Assembly (NCBI GenBank): GCA_016860845.1
Contig: BOKF01000012.1
Coordinates: 62,001-126,000, forward strand
Length of the DNA stretch: 64,000 nt
DNA from: Chloroflexota bacterium
GTDB taxonomy: Bacteria > Chloroflexota > Anaerolineae > 4572-78 > J111
Direction: 5' to 3'
Position 1 is the first letter of the stretch. Each line of letters starts with the position of its first letter. Positions 50,635-59,324 of this stretch are shown in pieces. A model generated the notes under the pieces. It was not told the origin of the DNA, made no database searches, and was given only the letters and a program-made list of their open reading frames with translations. The position numbers and the translations under genes are program-made.

Positions 50635-51525
50635 TCAGTGCTTGGATTGAGAACGAGCCTGGGGGATAGATTTGGCCGGCTTGGCCAAGCCCAAACGTCT
50701 GAGGAGGGCGTGGCCCGTTTGCCCCCAGCCAGCGGGGCTAACGCCCAATTGGGTTCTGTAAAAGGCAATCAGAAGTTGTTCAAGCCGCTTTTTATCCAGG
50801 CCACGAATCAGGTGACCATCGTGAGCCACAGAAATCGTCCCACTCTCTTCGGAAACAACCACGGCAATGGCATCGGTAAGCTGGCTGATGCCCAGCGCCG
50901 CCCGGTGGCGAGTCCCCAGGCCCTGCTGCCCCTCCAGCAGACTCTCGTCAACCAAAGGCAAAACCACCGTAGCTGCTATAACCCGGTCATCCCGAATAAT
51001 CACGGCCCCATCATGCAGGGGAGTTGTTGGGGTAAAAATAGTTAGTAACAAATCCGGGCTAATCAGCGCCTGTAGCCTCACCCCTGTTTCAATGTAGGCT
51101 TCTAGGCCCGTGTTGCGCTCAAACACAACCAGGGCCCCCCGCTTCATCTGCGACATCGGGATGACCGCTTCACTGACAGCAGCTATCGCTTTTTCGATTT
51201 GGGTATTAGGACCAGGTGAAGCGAATATTTTTGTGCGGCCCACACGGTCGAGAGCGCGCCTCAATTCGGGTTGAAAGATAATGGGGATAGCCACCAGCAA
51301 AGCCGGCAAAACTTTGCCAATAAGCCAGCTAAAAGCAATTAAACGACTAAAAGCGCTGGCCATAATCGCCGCCAGCACTGACAGAATTAAAACACCCCTC
51401 AACAGTTGGACAGCTTGAGTTCCCTGGATCAACACCAAGATCCAGAAAAAAATCAAAGCCACCAACAGAATGTCAATGATGCTAATTAAATCTAAACGTG
51501 ATAGAATTGGCAGGATGTCAGACAT
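50635..51525 (-). CDS. cdaA: Diadenylate cyclase CdaA
   Basis: 296 aa from the ATG at 51525. Three membrane helices in the first 90 residues are followed by the DAC (DisA_N) domain (about 90-250). The catalytic motifs are visible: LHDGAVIIRDDRVIAA (DGA) and GTRHRAALGISQLTDA (RHR). It makes c-di-AMP from two ATP at the membrane. A longer frame from 51552 is less likely. A perfect 18-bp palindrome (51531-51548) lies 6 nt before the start and covers the ribosome site. The C-terminal tail is basic and Pro-containing. Confidence 0.95.
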   Translation of the reverse strand: MSDILPILSRLDLISIIDILLVALIFFWILVLIQGTQAVQLLRGVLILSVLAAIMASAFSRLIAFSWLIGKVLPALLVAIPIIFQPELRRALDRVGRTKIFASPGPNTQIEKAIAAVSEAVIPMSQMKRGALVVFERNTGLEAYIETGVRLQALISPDLLLTIFTPTTPLHDGAVIIRDDRVIAATVVLPLVDESLLEGQQGLGTRHRAALGISQLTDAIAVVVSEESGTISVAHDGHLIRGLDKKRLEQLLIAFYRTQLGVSPAGWGQTGHALLRRLGLAKPAKSIPQARSQSKH

Positions 51526-51530
51526 ACGAT

Positions 51531-51548
51531 CTTGCCTGGCCAGGCAAG
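51531..51548. promoter_or_regulatory. 18-bp palindrome over the cdaA ribosome binding site
   Basis: CTTGCCTGG followed by its exact complement. On the cdaA mRNA a hairpin or protein bound here would hide the AGGCAAG ahead of the start. Confidence 0.55.
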
Positions 51549-51686
51549 CCATTAACTCAAGTTGGTTCTCCTCCCGGCCACAAGCGGAAGTTTGAGCTTG
51601 ATTGGGTCAAACGGTGATGAAGTTGCGGCCACACAAAAGCAAACGCCATAAGTTAAAGCTCTCTGGCCTACACCCCGGCTCCCGGT

Positions 51687-53999
51687 TCAGGCTGCTCCGC
51701 CGCTAATCTGAGACAACAGCCGGCGATATCCTTCCAAATCGTCAGGCCCCAGATTGATGATAGCTTGAATGGTTTGCATCGCCTGGCTGCGGAGGCCATT
51801 TTCTAGCTGCATTTCGCCCAGTGTATCGTATTCCTTGATGGCTTCGCGCGTCATGCCATTTTGGGCAAAGGCCACAGCCAGTCGCTGGCGCAAGAACATA
51901 TCATCAGGATAAAGCGAGATGAGTTCCTTCAACAACTCCAAAGCTTTTAGCGGATTATATCTCTGATAAACTGCAAGGAGACCATCTAGAGTTTTTGTAG
52001 CTTGGTTAACCTTATTTTGCTTATAATATAGATCAATCAACTGGCGCTGGGTTCGCTCGTCTTGCGGATTAATTTTTAGCAGATCTTCAAGAGCCGTCGT
52101 TGCCCTGGCCCAATCAAAGCGCTGGCTATAAATATCGCCCATACGGCTTAAAATGTCAGCCCTCCAGGTTAAGGCGTTGGACGAACTGGCCGCTAGACGC
52201 AACGCCTCATTGTATTTTTCCAGAGCACGGTCTACTTGAGCCAATTGATAGTAAGAGTCAGCTAGAATCAGATATTGTTCCAGCGCCTGTTCGGTATTCT
52301 GGTGATAAATATAAAGCTCAATCAACTTGGCGCGAACAGTTACATCCATCGGGGCCAGGCGTAATATCCTTTGATAAATGTTGACCGCCTGGTCAGGTTG
52401 GTTGCGCATGAGGTAAACGCGGGCAATGTACAGATACTTGTTTATCGCCTCATCCGTGTGCTCCTGCTTGAGCAGAATATCGGCCAAACGGACATGGAGA
52501 GGCAGATAAGTAGGCGCTTTTTGGATGGCACGCAAACATTCTTCGGCAGCGGTCATCAGGAAGTTGCGTTTGAGATATTCTGAGGTCAGGGCCATCGCAG
52601 TGATGACTACTTCGGTTTCGGCAGATTCCAAAAACTCAACAAGGCTCATGGCCGCGCCGTCTTCGGTCACGCTGTCCATCCGCGCCCGCGCTTCGGTCGC
52701 TTTCTCCTGCCAGGCTGAATTGGCAAAGAAGCGTCGGACTGCCGTAATAAAGCCATCGGCTTTGGGGGCATTCGGCTGGGACAGATACTGTTCGCTCAAC
52801 TCCTCATAGGTTTGCAGCAGCTTCTCGGTTTTCTCACTGCTGGCATTTTGTAAATCAACAATCTTCAACGTCTCAATGTAGTGTTTTAAAGCCAATTCGA
52901 GGTTATTAGCGGCCTGATAAGTTTCGGCCAGGGCAAATTGCGCGCTCACTTGATAAGCTCGCTCCTGGGCCGACATCTTGAACATCTTGGCCGCCTCGTT
53001 GAATTGCCCCAAATCTTTGTATAAAACACCCAGGTTAAAATAGAGTGACGGGCGTCCCGCCCCCGCTTGAGTTACCTGACGATAATTATTAATCGCATCG
53101 GTCAGCTTATCCTGCCGCTGCAGGTCAATCGCTTGAATAATGAGCAGGTTGATCTGATCTCTGGAAATAGTGGCCGGCAAAGCTTTATTATCGTCTTCAA
53201 AGATAACATTGGCTAACTCAGTCAGGGCACGCTGTTGGGTTGCTTCTATCAAACCACCCACAACGCCCTTGGCTGGTTCAGAGTCGGTCTCAATAGCGAA
53301 GGGGTCTTCTTCCTCAAAAAAGCCGCCGCCCCGGAAATCCTCACCATAATCAGCCATATCGCCGATCTCAGGCAGCGGCGTCTCGCTAATCTCGTCAGGG
53401 TCAATCGGGTACCCTTCCTCCAGGGCGGATAGGGCCGCCGCCACGCCTGGGTCTTTAGGCAGCAACGCCTGGGCTTCCTGAATGTGCTGCAAAGCTTGTT
53501 CGTTGTTGTCACGATCTTGGTAAATGGCAGCCAGGGCCAGGTACTGCCGCGCCGCCATACGAGGTTGGCCCTGCTGAACCAAAGCCTGCGCCAGTTTTTG
53601 GTGGGCATCCACTTTGTCGGGCACTAACTCAATCGCCCGCTGCCAGGCTTCAATCGCCGCTTCGAGATCCTGGCGCCCGGCAAAAACATAGCCGATTCGC
53701 AGGTAAGTTTCCGCAGCCGCATCCACCTGGCCTTGCTGCTCTTGGATTTCACCGATAAAATTAAGCGCCTGATAGTTGCCCGGGTTAATCCTGAGGACTT
53801 GCTGAAAGGCTTTCCAGGCAATCTCCGCCTGGCCCATTACCAGATTGGCCTTACCAAAGCCGATAATAGCCACCTCATTATTGGGGAATTCGGCCAGAGC
53901 AAAACGGTAAGCCTTGATCGCTTCAGGCCAGTTGCCCTGATCACTAAACCGTTCGGCATGGATCATTGCTGTTTGGAATTTGTTTTGATCGCCCGCCAC
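51687..53999 (-). CDS. Large TPR-repeat protein
   Basis: 770 aa from a GTG at 53999 (GAGG 7 nt upstream). Most of it consists of tetratricopeptide repeats, for example NEVAIIGFGKANLVMGQAEI, PSLYFNLGVLYKDLGQFNEA and QPDQAVNIYQRILRLAPMDV. An acidic, non-repeat insert lies at about 195-250 (YGEDFRGGGFFEEEDPFAIE). There is no signal peptide and no catalytic domain, so it is a cytoplasmic scaffold of unknown partners. It is followed by cdaA on the same strand after a 161-bp gap without a visible terminator. A link to c-di-AMP signalling is possible but unproven. Confidence 0.9.
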   Translation of the reverse strand: MAGDQNKFQTAMIHAERFSDQGNWPEAIKAYRFALAEFPNNEVAIIGFGKANLVMGQAEIAWKAFQQVLRINPGNYQALNFIGEIQEQQGQVDAAAETYLRIGYVFAGRQDLEAAIEAWQRAIELVPDKVDAHQKLAQALVQQGQPRMAARQYLALAAIYQDRDNNEQALQHIQEAQALLPKDPGVAAALSALEEGYPIDPDEISETPLPEIGDMADYGEDFRGGGFFEEEDPFAIETDSEPAKGVVGGLIEATQQRALTELANVIFEDDNKALPATISRDQINLLIIQAIDLQRQDKLTDAINNYRQVTQAGAGRPSLYFNLGVLYKDLGQFNEAAKMFKMSAQERAYQVSAQFALAETYQAANNLELALKHYIETLKIVDLQNASSEKTEKLLQTYEELSEQYLSQPNAPKADGFITAVRRFFANSAWQEKATEARARMDSVTEDGAAMSLVEFLESAETEVVITAMALTSEYLKRNFLMTAAEECLRAIQKAPTYLPLHVRLADILLKQEHTDEAINKYLYIARVYLMRNQPDQAVNIYQRILRLAPMDVTVRAKLIELYIYHQNTEQALEQYLILADSYYQLAQVDRALEKYNEALRLAASSSNALTWRADILSRMGDIYSQRFDWARATTALEDLLKINPQDERTQRQLIDLYYKQNKVNQATKTLDGLLAVYQRYNPLKALELLKELISLYPDDMFLRQRLAVAFAQNGMTREAIKEYDTLGEMQLENGLRSQAMQTIQAIINLGPDDLEGYRRLLSQISGGAA

Positions 54000-54029
54000 G
54001 TTGATGCCTCGTCTTGATTTAAGATTTCA

Positions 54030-54088
54030 AATTTACGATTTGCGATTGGAAATTTAAAATCGTAAATCGTAAATCGTAAATCCAAAAT
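54030..54088. repeat. Inverted heptad repeat (TAAATCG family) between argF and the TPR gene
   Basis: The left arm carries TTTACGA, TTTGCGA; the right arm has TAAATCG four times (54057-54088). It starts just past the argF stop and may serve as its terminator. Confidence 0.8.
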
Positions 54089-54091
54089 GGG

Positions 54092-55012
54092 TTAGCTTAG
54101 GAGTAAAGCCAGAATTCCCTTTTGTGCATGCAGCCGGTTTTCGGCCTGGGGAAAGAGGAGTGATTGCGCTCCATCGGCCACTTCGTCTGTTATTTCTTCG
54201 CCCCGGTGCGCCGGCAGACAGTGCATAACAACTGCCTGTGACCCGGCTTGAGCCACCAGACGGCTGTTTACTTGATAGGGTGGAAAGACCTTCAACCGTT
54301 CCTGAGTTTCTTTTTCCTGGCCCATGCTCGTCCAAACATCCGTATAAATCACATCAGCCCCGGCAGCAGCCACTGCTGGATCATGAATAGCTGTGATCGT
54401 TATCCGGGTTTCTTTAGCCAACTGCTGGGCATCGGCCAAAACCGGGGCCGGAAGTTCATAACCGGGAGGGGTGGCAATACTAAAATGGCCGCCCAGTTTA
54501 GCCATAATTGTCGCCAATGAGGTTGCCACATTATTGCCATCGCCCACATATGCCAACTTAAGGCCCTCAACCCGGCCAAAGTGTTCCCAAATGGTAAACA
54601 CATCGGCCAGCGCCTGGCAGGGGTGGTCATAATCGCTGAGACCATTGATAACCGGCACGCTGCTGTATTCAGCCAGTTGCAAAATATGCTGGTGAGAAAA
54701 GACACGGGCCATAATGCCGTCCACATAACCCGACAGCACCCGGGCCACATCTGGCACCGACTCGCGCCCCCCCAGGCCAATTTCGTTGGGTGAAAGATAC
54801 AGGGCGTGACCACCCAAGTGGAGCATGCCCACCTCAAAGGAAACACGGGTTCGCAGTGAAGGCTTTTGAAAGACCATGCCCAGCGTTTTACCCCTTAGCA
54901 GAGGCTGATTATGACCCGTTGTTTTTAATTCGTCTTTTAATTCTTTAGCTTTGTGCAGAAATTGCCATAACTCAGTTGCGGAGAAATCGGCAATGCTGAG
55001 AAAGTGTTGCAT
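54092..55012 (-). CDS. argF: Ornithine carbamoyltransferase
   Basis: 306 aa, normal length. Carbamoyl-phosphate motif [21 protein letters not shown], and the ornithine site with [17 protein letters not shown]. It converts ornithine and carbamoyl phosphate to citrulline in arginine synthesis. The gene is monocistronic with its own promoter; no other arg gene is nearby. Confidence 0.96.
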   Translation of the reverse strand: MQHFLSIADFSATELWQFLHKAKELKDELKTTGHNQPLLRGKTLGMVFQKPSLRTRVSFEVGMLHLGGHALYLSPNEIGLGGRESVPDVARVLSGYVDGIMARVFSHQHILQLAEYSSVPVINGLSDYDHPCQALADVFTIWEHFGRVEGLKLAYVGDGNNVATSLATIMAKLGGHFSIATPPGYELPAPVLADAQQLAKETRITITAIHDPAVAAAGADVIYTDVWTSMGQEKETQERLKVFPPYQVNSRLVAQAGSQAVVMHCLPAHRGEEITDEVADGAQSLLFPQAENRLHAQKGILALLLS

Positions 55013-55050
55013 GGAGAATATGGGTCCTCGGTTCGTTGAAAGTCACGAGA

Positions 55051-55078
55051 AGTATACCACGACGGGTACGGGGCACAA
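55051..55078 (-). promoter_or_regulatory. Candidate argF promoter
   Basis: On the minus strand: TTGTGC (55078-55073), 16-bp spacer ending GTGG, TATACT (55056-55051), about 40 bp before argF. I see nothing else in 55013-55237. Confidence 0.55.
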
Positions 55079-55237
55079 CCCATAACCCAACGATGATGTT
55101 AGCTTCTCGACTAGGGTCGAGATTGATTCTAACCCGAATCGCCTTAAAACACAAGTGAGGAAATGATACCGCCCTGGTTAAGGCCGATCCAGCAGACAAT
55201 CTCTTTCAAGCGTTCTCAATCAACCCTTCAACGACCC

Positions 55238-56878
55238 TTAGCCTGATATCCGCCGCCAGACCGCCTGTAAACGGCCCTTGAGACCCCTCTCCTCCGGCAA
55301 AGCAGTCACCACTTCCTGGACGGCGGCCCGGAACGATTCCGGAATGCCGGAACCGCCCTTGATAAGTTGGGCCAGCCGTTTTAGCTCTTTGGGCGGCAGG
55401 GTCCGCACAAAGCCAGCCAGGCGAGAGAGCGCTGCCGGCTCCTTCATCTCCAGTAAGGCCTCGACCAGATCGGCCAGATTTTCGACGTGACCAGCCAGGT
55501 ACAGGTCGAGAAAGGCATCAACCCGGCCCGGCCTGAGCAGGCTGACCGGCTCGACTAGCTTAAGCCGCAGGGCGATTTCGCCAAACTGGCGATAAGTAGT
55601 TTCGTCGGCCTGCTCCAATGCCCGGGGCAGATGGCGCTGCGGACTGCGCCAATAAGCCAGAAACAGGCGGAGCAGCGGCTGCTCGCTCTGGTTTATGACC
55701 GTTTCCAGGGCCTTGAGTTCCGCGCCAGAGGGTTGTTTGAAACTTTCGGCGGCAAAACTGGCCTGCAACACCTCTAGCAACTGGGGCAGATGAAACCCCT
55801 GCCGTAGTTGCCGGTACAGCTCCAGAGCCGTTGTTTGCTCGTAGAGATGATCGGCTACCCGCTGCGCCAGGGCCGGCGGTATCTGCTCCTCGACCCGCTG
55901 GCCCAATCGCGCTTGCACCCTTTCAGGATTGAGCTTAAACATCGCCGTGATCAGTTCAGGCGGTGCCGCTTCCAGAAGGGACGATTCATAGTCTCGACCT
56001 TCCAGCCACTCCGCCAGGGCCAAAGCCAAGTCGCGCTGCCGGGCCAGTTCAGCCAACTGCCCCGCTTCGATGGCTGCGACCGCCCAGCGCTCGTAAGCCG
56101 TTTCCGGCTGGAGCAGGCCCCCTCCTTGCACCTGCCGCGTGATCGCTTCAACCAGGGCGAATTTGAGGCTGGCCGGCGGCTCCGGCAGGCCGATGGCCCA
56201 AAAATAAGTAGCGACGAGGTTGCAGCGATAGAAATAGGTATCAAACGTGCAGCAAGCCCGCAGCGCCGTCGGCGTCCCCAGAAAAGCAGCCGCCAGGGCG
56301 CTTTCAATTTGGGCCGGTTCACCGGCGATGGTGATGGCCTCTCGCTGCTGGGCCTGCTGCTCAACCCGTAGGGCCAGCAGGGCCAGTTTGGCCAGCTCCG
56401 CCGGCGACCAGGAACGGGCGGCCCCCAGGTGAAGATCTATCTGCGGAGGCAGTTCCAGACTTATGGCCGGGATGTCGCCGGTTTGAAAATTGCCCTGGGC
56501 CAGGGCTGTGTTGAGTGTGGTGATGAAGCGGAAGTGGCGAAAGACCCGGAAAGGATCAACCTCGAATTGGGCCAATGCTTCAGGCGCAAAAACCAGGCTG
56601 TGGGCCAGGTAACGGCCTTTACGGCCAAACTGATCCGGTTCGGGCAGAACGACGATTTGAGCCACGACGCCTTTGCCGGTCGAAGTGGTAAAAAAGAGGT
56701 GCTTGACCGGCTCCACGGTTGAAGGAAAATAAAGCAGCCGGCTCTCCATTTCTTCCACTTCGGCGGGGGTCAGGCCAGCCAGGGTGTAGAATAACGTCTG
56801 GAAGCCTCCCCGCCGCTGCGGCGACTGCTCCTTCTCGACGTTACTGTAGATATGCTGCCAGGCATGGATAGTTGGCAT
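55238..56878 (-). CDS. GAP1-like protein (GTPase-associated protein 1, type 2 N-terminus)
   Basis: 546 aa, ATG preceded by AGGAGTTTCG. The N-terminal domain (about 1-140) opens IHAWQHIYSNVEKEQSPQRR and GGFQTLFYTLAGLTPAEVEE, with KHLFFTTSTGKGVVAQI and GRYLAHSLVFAPEALAQF. This resembles the GAP1-N2 domain described from GTPase-linked conflict systems. The middle and C-terminal parts are all-helical (HEAT-like or GAP1-M/C), with no catalytic motif I recognise. It is the last gene of the cassette beginning at 61264, separated from the FGE-like gene by a 96-bp heptad-repeat spacer. The family assignment is from remembered signatures and needs a profile search. Confidence 0.7.
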   Translation of the reverse strand: MPTIHAWQHIYSNVEKEQSPQRRGGFQTLFYTLAGLTPAEVEEMESRLLYFPSTVEPVKHLFFTTSTGKGVVAQIVVLPEPDQFGRKGRYLAHSLVFAPEALAQFEVDPFRVFRHFRFITTLNTALAQGNFQTGDIPAISLELPPQIDLHLGAARSWSPAELAKLALLALRVEQQAQQREAITIAGEPAQIESALAAAFLGTPTALRACCTFDTYFYRCNLVATYFWAIGLPEPPASLKFALVEAITRQVQGGGLLQPETAYERWAVAAIEAGQLAELARQRDLALALAEWLEGRDYESSLLEAAPPELITAMFKLNPERVQARLGQRVEEQIPPALAQRVADHLYEQTTALELYRQLRQGFHLPQLLEVLQASFAAESFKQPSGAELKALETVINQSEQPLLRLFLAYWRSPQRHLPRALEQADETTYRQFGEIALRLKLVEPVSLLRPGRVDAFLDLYLAGHVENLADLVEALLEMKEPAALSRLAGFVRTLPPKELKRLAQLIKGGSGIPESFRAAVQEVVTALPEERGLKGRLQAVWRRISG

Positions 56879-56908
56879 CGAAACTCCTGTCCCAAGGAAG
56901 GAACTCTC

Positions 56909-56961
56909 AGAAACTCATAGGCATTAAATCGAAAATCCAAAATCGTAAATCGTAAATCGTT
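56909..56961. repeat. Heptad repeat (AAATCGN family) and GAAACTCATAGG unit
   Basis: 56926-56961 holds AAATCGA, AAATCCA, AAATCGT, AAATCGT, AAATCGT units. Just before it lies a copy of the unit found in the 13477 terminator. It sits between the last two genes of the GTPase cassette. Confidence 0.8.
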
Positions 56962-56974
56962 GAGTCCCTTTTCT

Positions 56975-57628
56975 TTACTCAAGGTATCTTATATTTTCCC
57001 GATTCGCCAGGTACCATTCTCCCCGCCGGATAAGGCGGAAGCCAAAGTAGGGCAGGCGCACACTGGGGTGGAGAGGTTTGATCTCGTGGCTGAGCGGGTC
57101 CCATAAATTGGGCTGAAATTGGGGACGCGGTGCCCCCAAGCCCACCCAGGTGCGGCCCTGGCGCGCCCACTCGACCAGGCCGCCGCGCATGAGCGAAAGA
57201 TCGAGCATGAGATAACCGGGCATCTGCTTGGCCCACTCGGCCACGAAGGCCGCTGCCGGGCCATCGGCCAGCTCCGCCGCCAAATCCTGCCGGGGCAGCG
57301 AGGTTCTTTTGAGGGCATGATAGACGGCCCGCCATTCTTTGACGGTGGGCAAATCAAAGCCCTCGCCCAGCCAGCGGGCAAACGCTCGCGCTTCCGCCGG
57401 CAGAATGCCGCCGACAAAAAGCCTTTCCCGCGCTTCAATCACCGACTCCTCCGGCCCGATGGCCGGGTTGAGAGCGAGCAGCTTTTGATAGCGGGCCTGT
57501 TCCAGCGGGCCGGAATCGGCTACGAATTGGGCAAACTGTTGCTTGGTCACTGGCAGCAGATGGACTTCCACGCCTACTTCTTCTACAGCAATGAGCGGAA
57601 AGTTAGTCCGGTCACAGGTGAGGAGCAT
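56975..57628 (-). CDS. Short formylglycine-generating-enzyme (FGE/SUMF)-like protein
   Basis: 217 aa. Pieces in FGE order: VHLLPVTKQQFAQFVADSG, ILPAEARAFARWLGEGFDLP with LPTVKEWRAVYHAL, RGGLVEWARQGRTWVGLG, and the end VRLPYFGFRLIRRGEWYL. Compared with catalytic FGEs it is short and the paired active-site Cys are not seen, so it is probably a non-catalytic, ligand-binding variant. Such domains recur in bacterial conflict and signalling cassettes. It overlaps the preceding gene by 17 nt, which ties it to the GTPase cassette. Confidence 0.72.
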   Translation of the reverse strand: MLLTCDRTNFPLIAVEEVGVEVHLLPVTKQQFAQFVADSGPLEQARYQKLLALNPAIGPEESVIEARERLFVGGILPAEARAFARWLGEGFDLPTVKEWRAVYHALKRTSLPRQDLAAELADGPAAAFVAEWAKQMPGYLMLDLSLMRGGLVEWARQGRTWVGLGAPRPQFQPNLWDPLSHEIKPLHPSVRLPYFGFRLIRRGEWYLANRENIRYLE

Positions 57629-59324
57629 AAGCCTTCACTTCTCCAAATGTGCGCCGCAAAATCCGCAATGTATTCTCAGATAATTGGCAGGCTGGCCCAA
57701 TCATACAGGTCATTTGCTGGTAACGCGGTTTGCGGAACGGATCGGTATCATTGCCGACCTGCACGGCAAAACGTTCCACCGCTTCGTCACCGGCCCGGAT
57801 GATCTCGACCCGCTCAAAGTCAAACAAAGCGCGGCGCTGGATCCAGTTGACCCGCAGCTCGCCCTCTCGCCGCTGGTACAGGTCAGCCGAATTTGTATCC
57901 AGCACGGCCACGGCCTTGAGCCAGGCGATAAACTGGCGGCTCTGGCCGCAGAGACGGCAGCCGTAGTAGGTAAAAGAAACGCCCCAGGCCAGGTTGACCG
58001 GGTGAGGGCCGAAGCGGGCCAAACAGTCTGGGCATAACAGGTCGGCGCTGCGCCAGCCGAGGCGATTGGCGGTTTCCTGCTCGATTTGGGCCAGCAGCCA
58101 CAGGGCCATTTGCTGCAAGGGGTTAGCTTCGGCGGCAAGCTGGTGCAACGGCTCCACGGCTTCTCCGCCGAGGGCCACAAGGACATGCCGGGCGGCGAAA
58201 CGGTCAGCCCAGTGCGGGCTTTGCAGCGCCCCGATGAAGCGTTCCGGCTGGCCGGGTTGATCCTTATGCTCTTTCAAATAGTCGAGGGCCTGTCTCCAGA
58301 CGGGCCAGGTTTCAGGTTGAATTTGTGCTAGCAGGCGCTGCAGAGCCGCTTCCACTTTGGCCACCGACGGCTGCCCGCGCCACCAAAAATACCAGGAACG
58401 GTACGAATAGAGATTGGCCCAATCGCGCTGGCCGCCCAATACCTTGAGCGTCACCCCGAGGCCATAACCCAGGCTCAAGCCGAGCCAAGCAGTTAGCCCA
58501 TCGCTCACGCCAAAAAATAACCAGCTAATGAGCACACTGGCCCAACCGGCCACCACGCCGATCAGCCCGCTGCCCCACACCGCCCCAGCCCAGGCCCCCA
58601 GCAGGAGTCCTAACCCCGCTCCCAGGTTGTCCCCTTGTCCCGCCAGGCTGCCGGCTAATGTGCCCAACACCCCGGCCAATGCTCCGAACAGGCCGCCTAC
58701 TGCATATTCATTACCCCGGCCCACCTCATACTTGCGGCCTGTCAGGATCGCGACCAAAAAGCCCAGCAGCGCACCTATCCCCACGCCTAGCCCGCCCAGG
58801 CCCACTACCACCCCTATCCACCACTCGCCACCCGGCCAGTCGGATCGGCCAATTTTGGAGAAAAAAGAGGATGGAGTCAGCCAGGCTAACCAGGTTTGCC
58901 AGGAAAGCCGGAGTCCGCTGATGAGCAAGGCGGTGACTCCGCCCAATAGGCCCCCTAACCAGACAAAGAGGGAGAGATTTACCCCACCGAGCTGCAAGGG
59001 TGACAGGTCAGCGGTGAGGAGCAGCCTGAGTAATAACCCGGCTAACTCGCCGTAAAGCGTGCCCAGTAGGGCCATGCCGGCTACAGCGCGCCAGCCGACC
59101 GGTTCGTTGGCCACCAAATTGAACAGTTGCCAGGCATATTCCTCATCCTCAGAAGCCCGCCACTCGCGCCAGATGATGTCCTGCCACTTGGAATCACCCA
59201 GGGGCGAGGATTCGCCGTTATCACCCAGAGGGACGATTTCCTGTTTATCTCGCTGCTGTGATACCCGCTCCAGCTCATCCATCTGTTCAGATTTATCCGG
59301 CAAACTGGCAGCTAATTCGCTCAT
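57612..59324 (-). CDS. Gly-rich membrane protein with HEAT-like and zinc-ribbon C-terminus (GTPase cassette)
   Basis: 570 aa. Residues about 75-300 form 6-8 Gly-rich hydrophobic segments (LLGFLVAILTG, GGLFGALAGVLGTLAG). The rest is soluble: a helical repeat part (HWADRFAARHVLVALGGEAV), a zinc ribbon (LLCPDCLARF, then GCRLCGQS) and a conserved ending (FAVQVGNDTDPFRKPRYQQM, TCMIGPACQLSENTLRIL). The N-terminal WQDIIWREWR and the whole C-terminal 260 residues are shared with the product of the preceding gene, so this is a paralogue with an inserted membrane region. Its ATG overlaps that gene's TGA (ATGA). It may anchor the complex to the membrane. No named family recognised. Confidence 0.8.
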   Translation of the reverse strand: MSELAASLPDKSEQMDELERVSQQRDKQEIVPLGDNGESSPLGDSKWQDIIWREWRASEDEEYAWQLFNLVANEPVGWRAVAGMALLGTLYGELAGLLLRLLLTADLSPLQLGGVNLSLFVWLGGLLGGVTALLISGLRLSWQTWLAWLTPSSFFSKIGRSDWPGGEWWIGVVVGLGGLGVGIGALLGFLVAILTGRKYEVGRGNEYAVGGLFGALAGVLGTLAGSLAGQGDNLGAGLGLLLGAWAGAVWGSGLIGVVAGWASVLISWLFFGVSDGLTAWLGLSLGYGLGVTLKVLGGQRDWANLYSYRSWYFWWRGQPSVAKVEAALQRLLAQIQPETWPVWRQALDYLKEHKDQPGQPERFIGALQSPHWADRFAARHVLVALGGEAVEPLHQLAAEANPLQQMALWLLAQIEQETANRLGWRSADLLCPDCLARFGPHPVNLAWGVSFTYYGCRLCGQSRQFIAWLKAVAVLDTNSADLYQRREGELRVNWIQRRALFDFERVEIIRAGDEAVERFAVQVGNDTDPFRKPRYQQMTCMIGPACQLSENTLRILRRTFGEVKAYAPHL

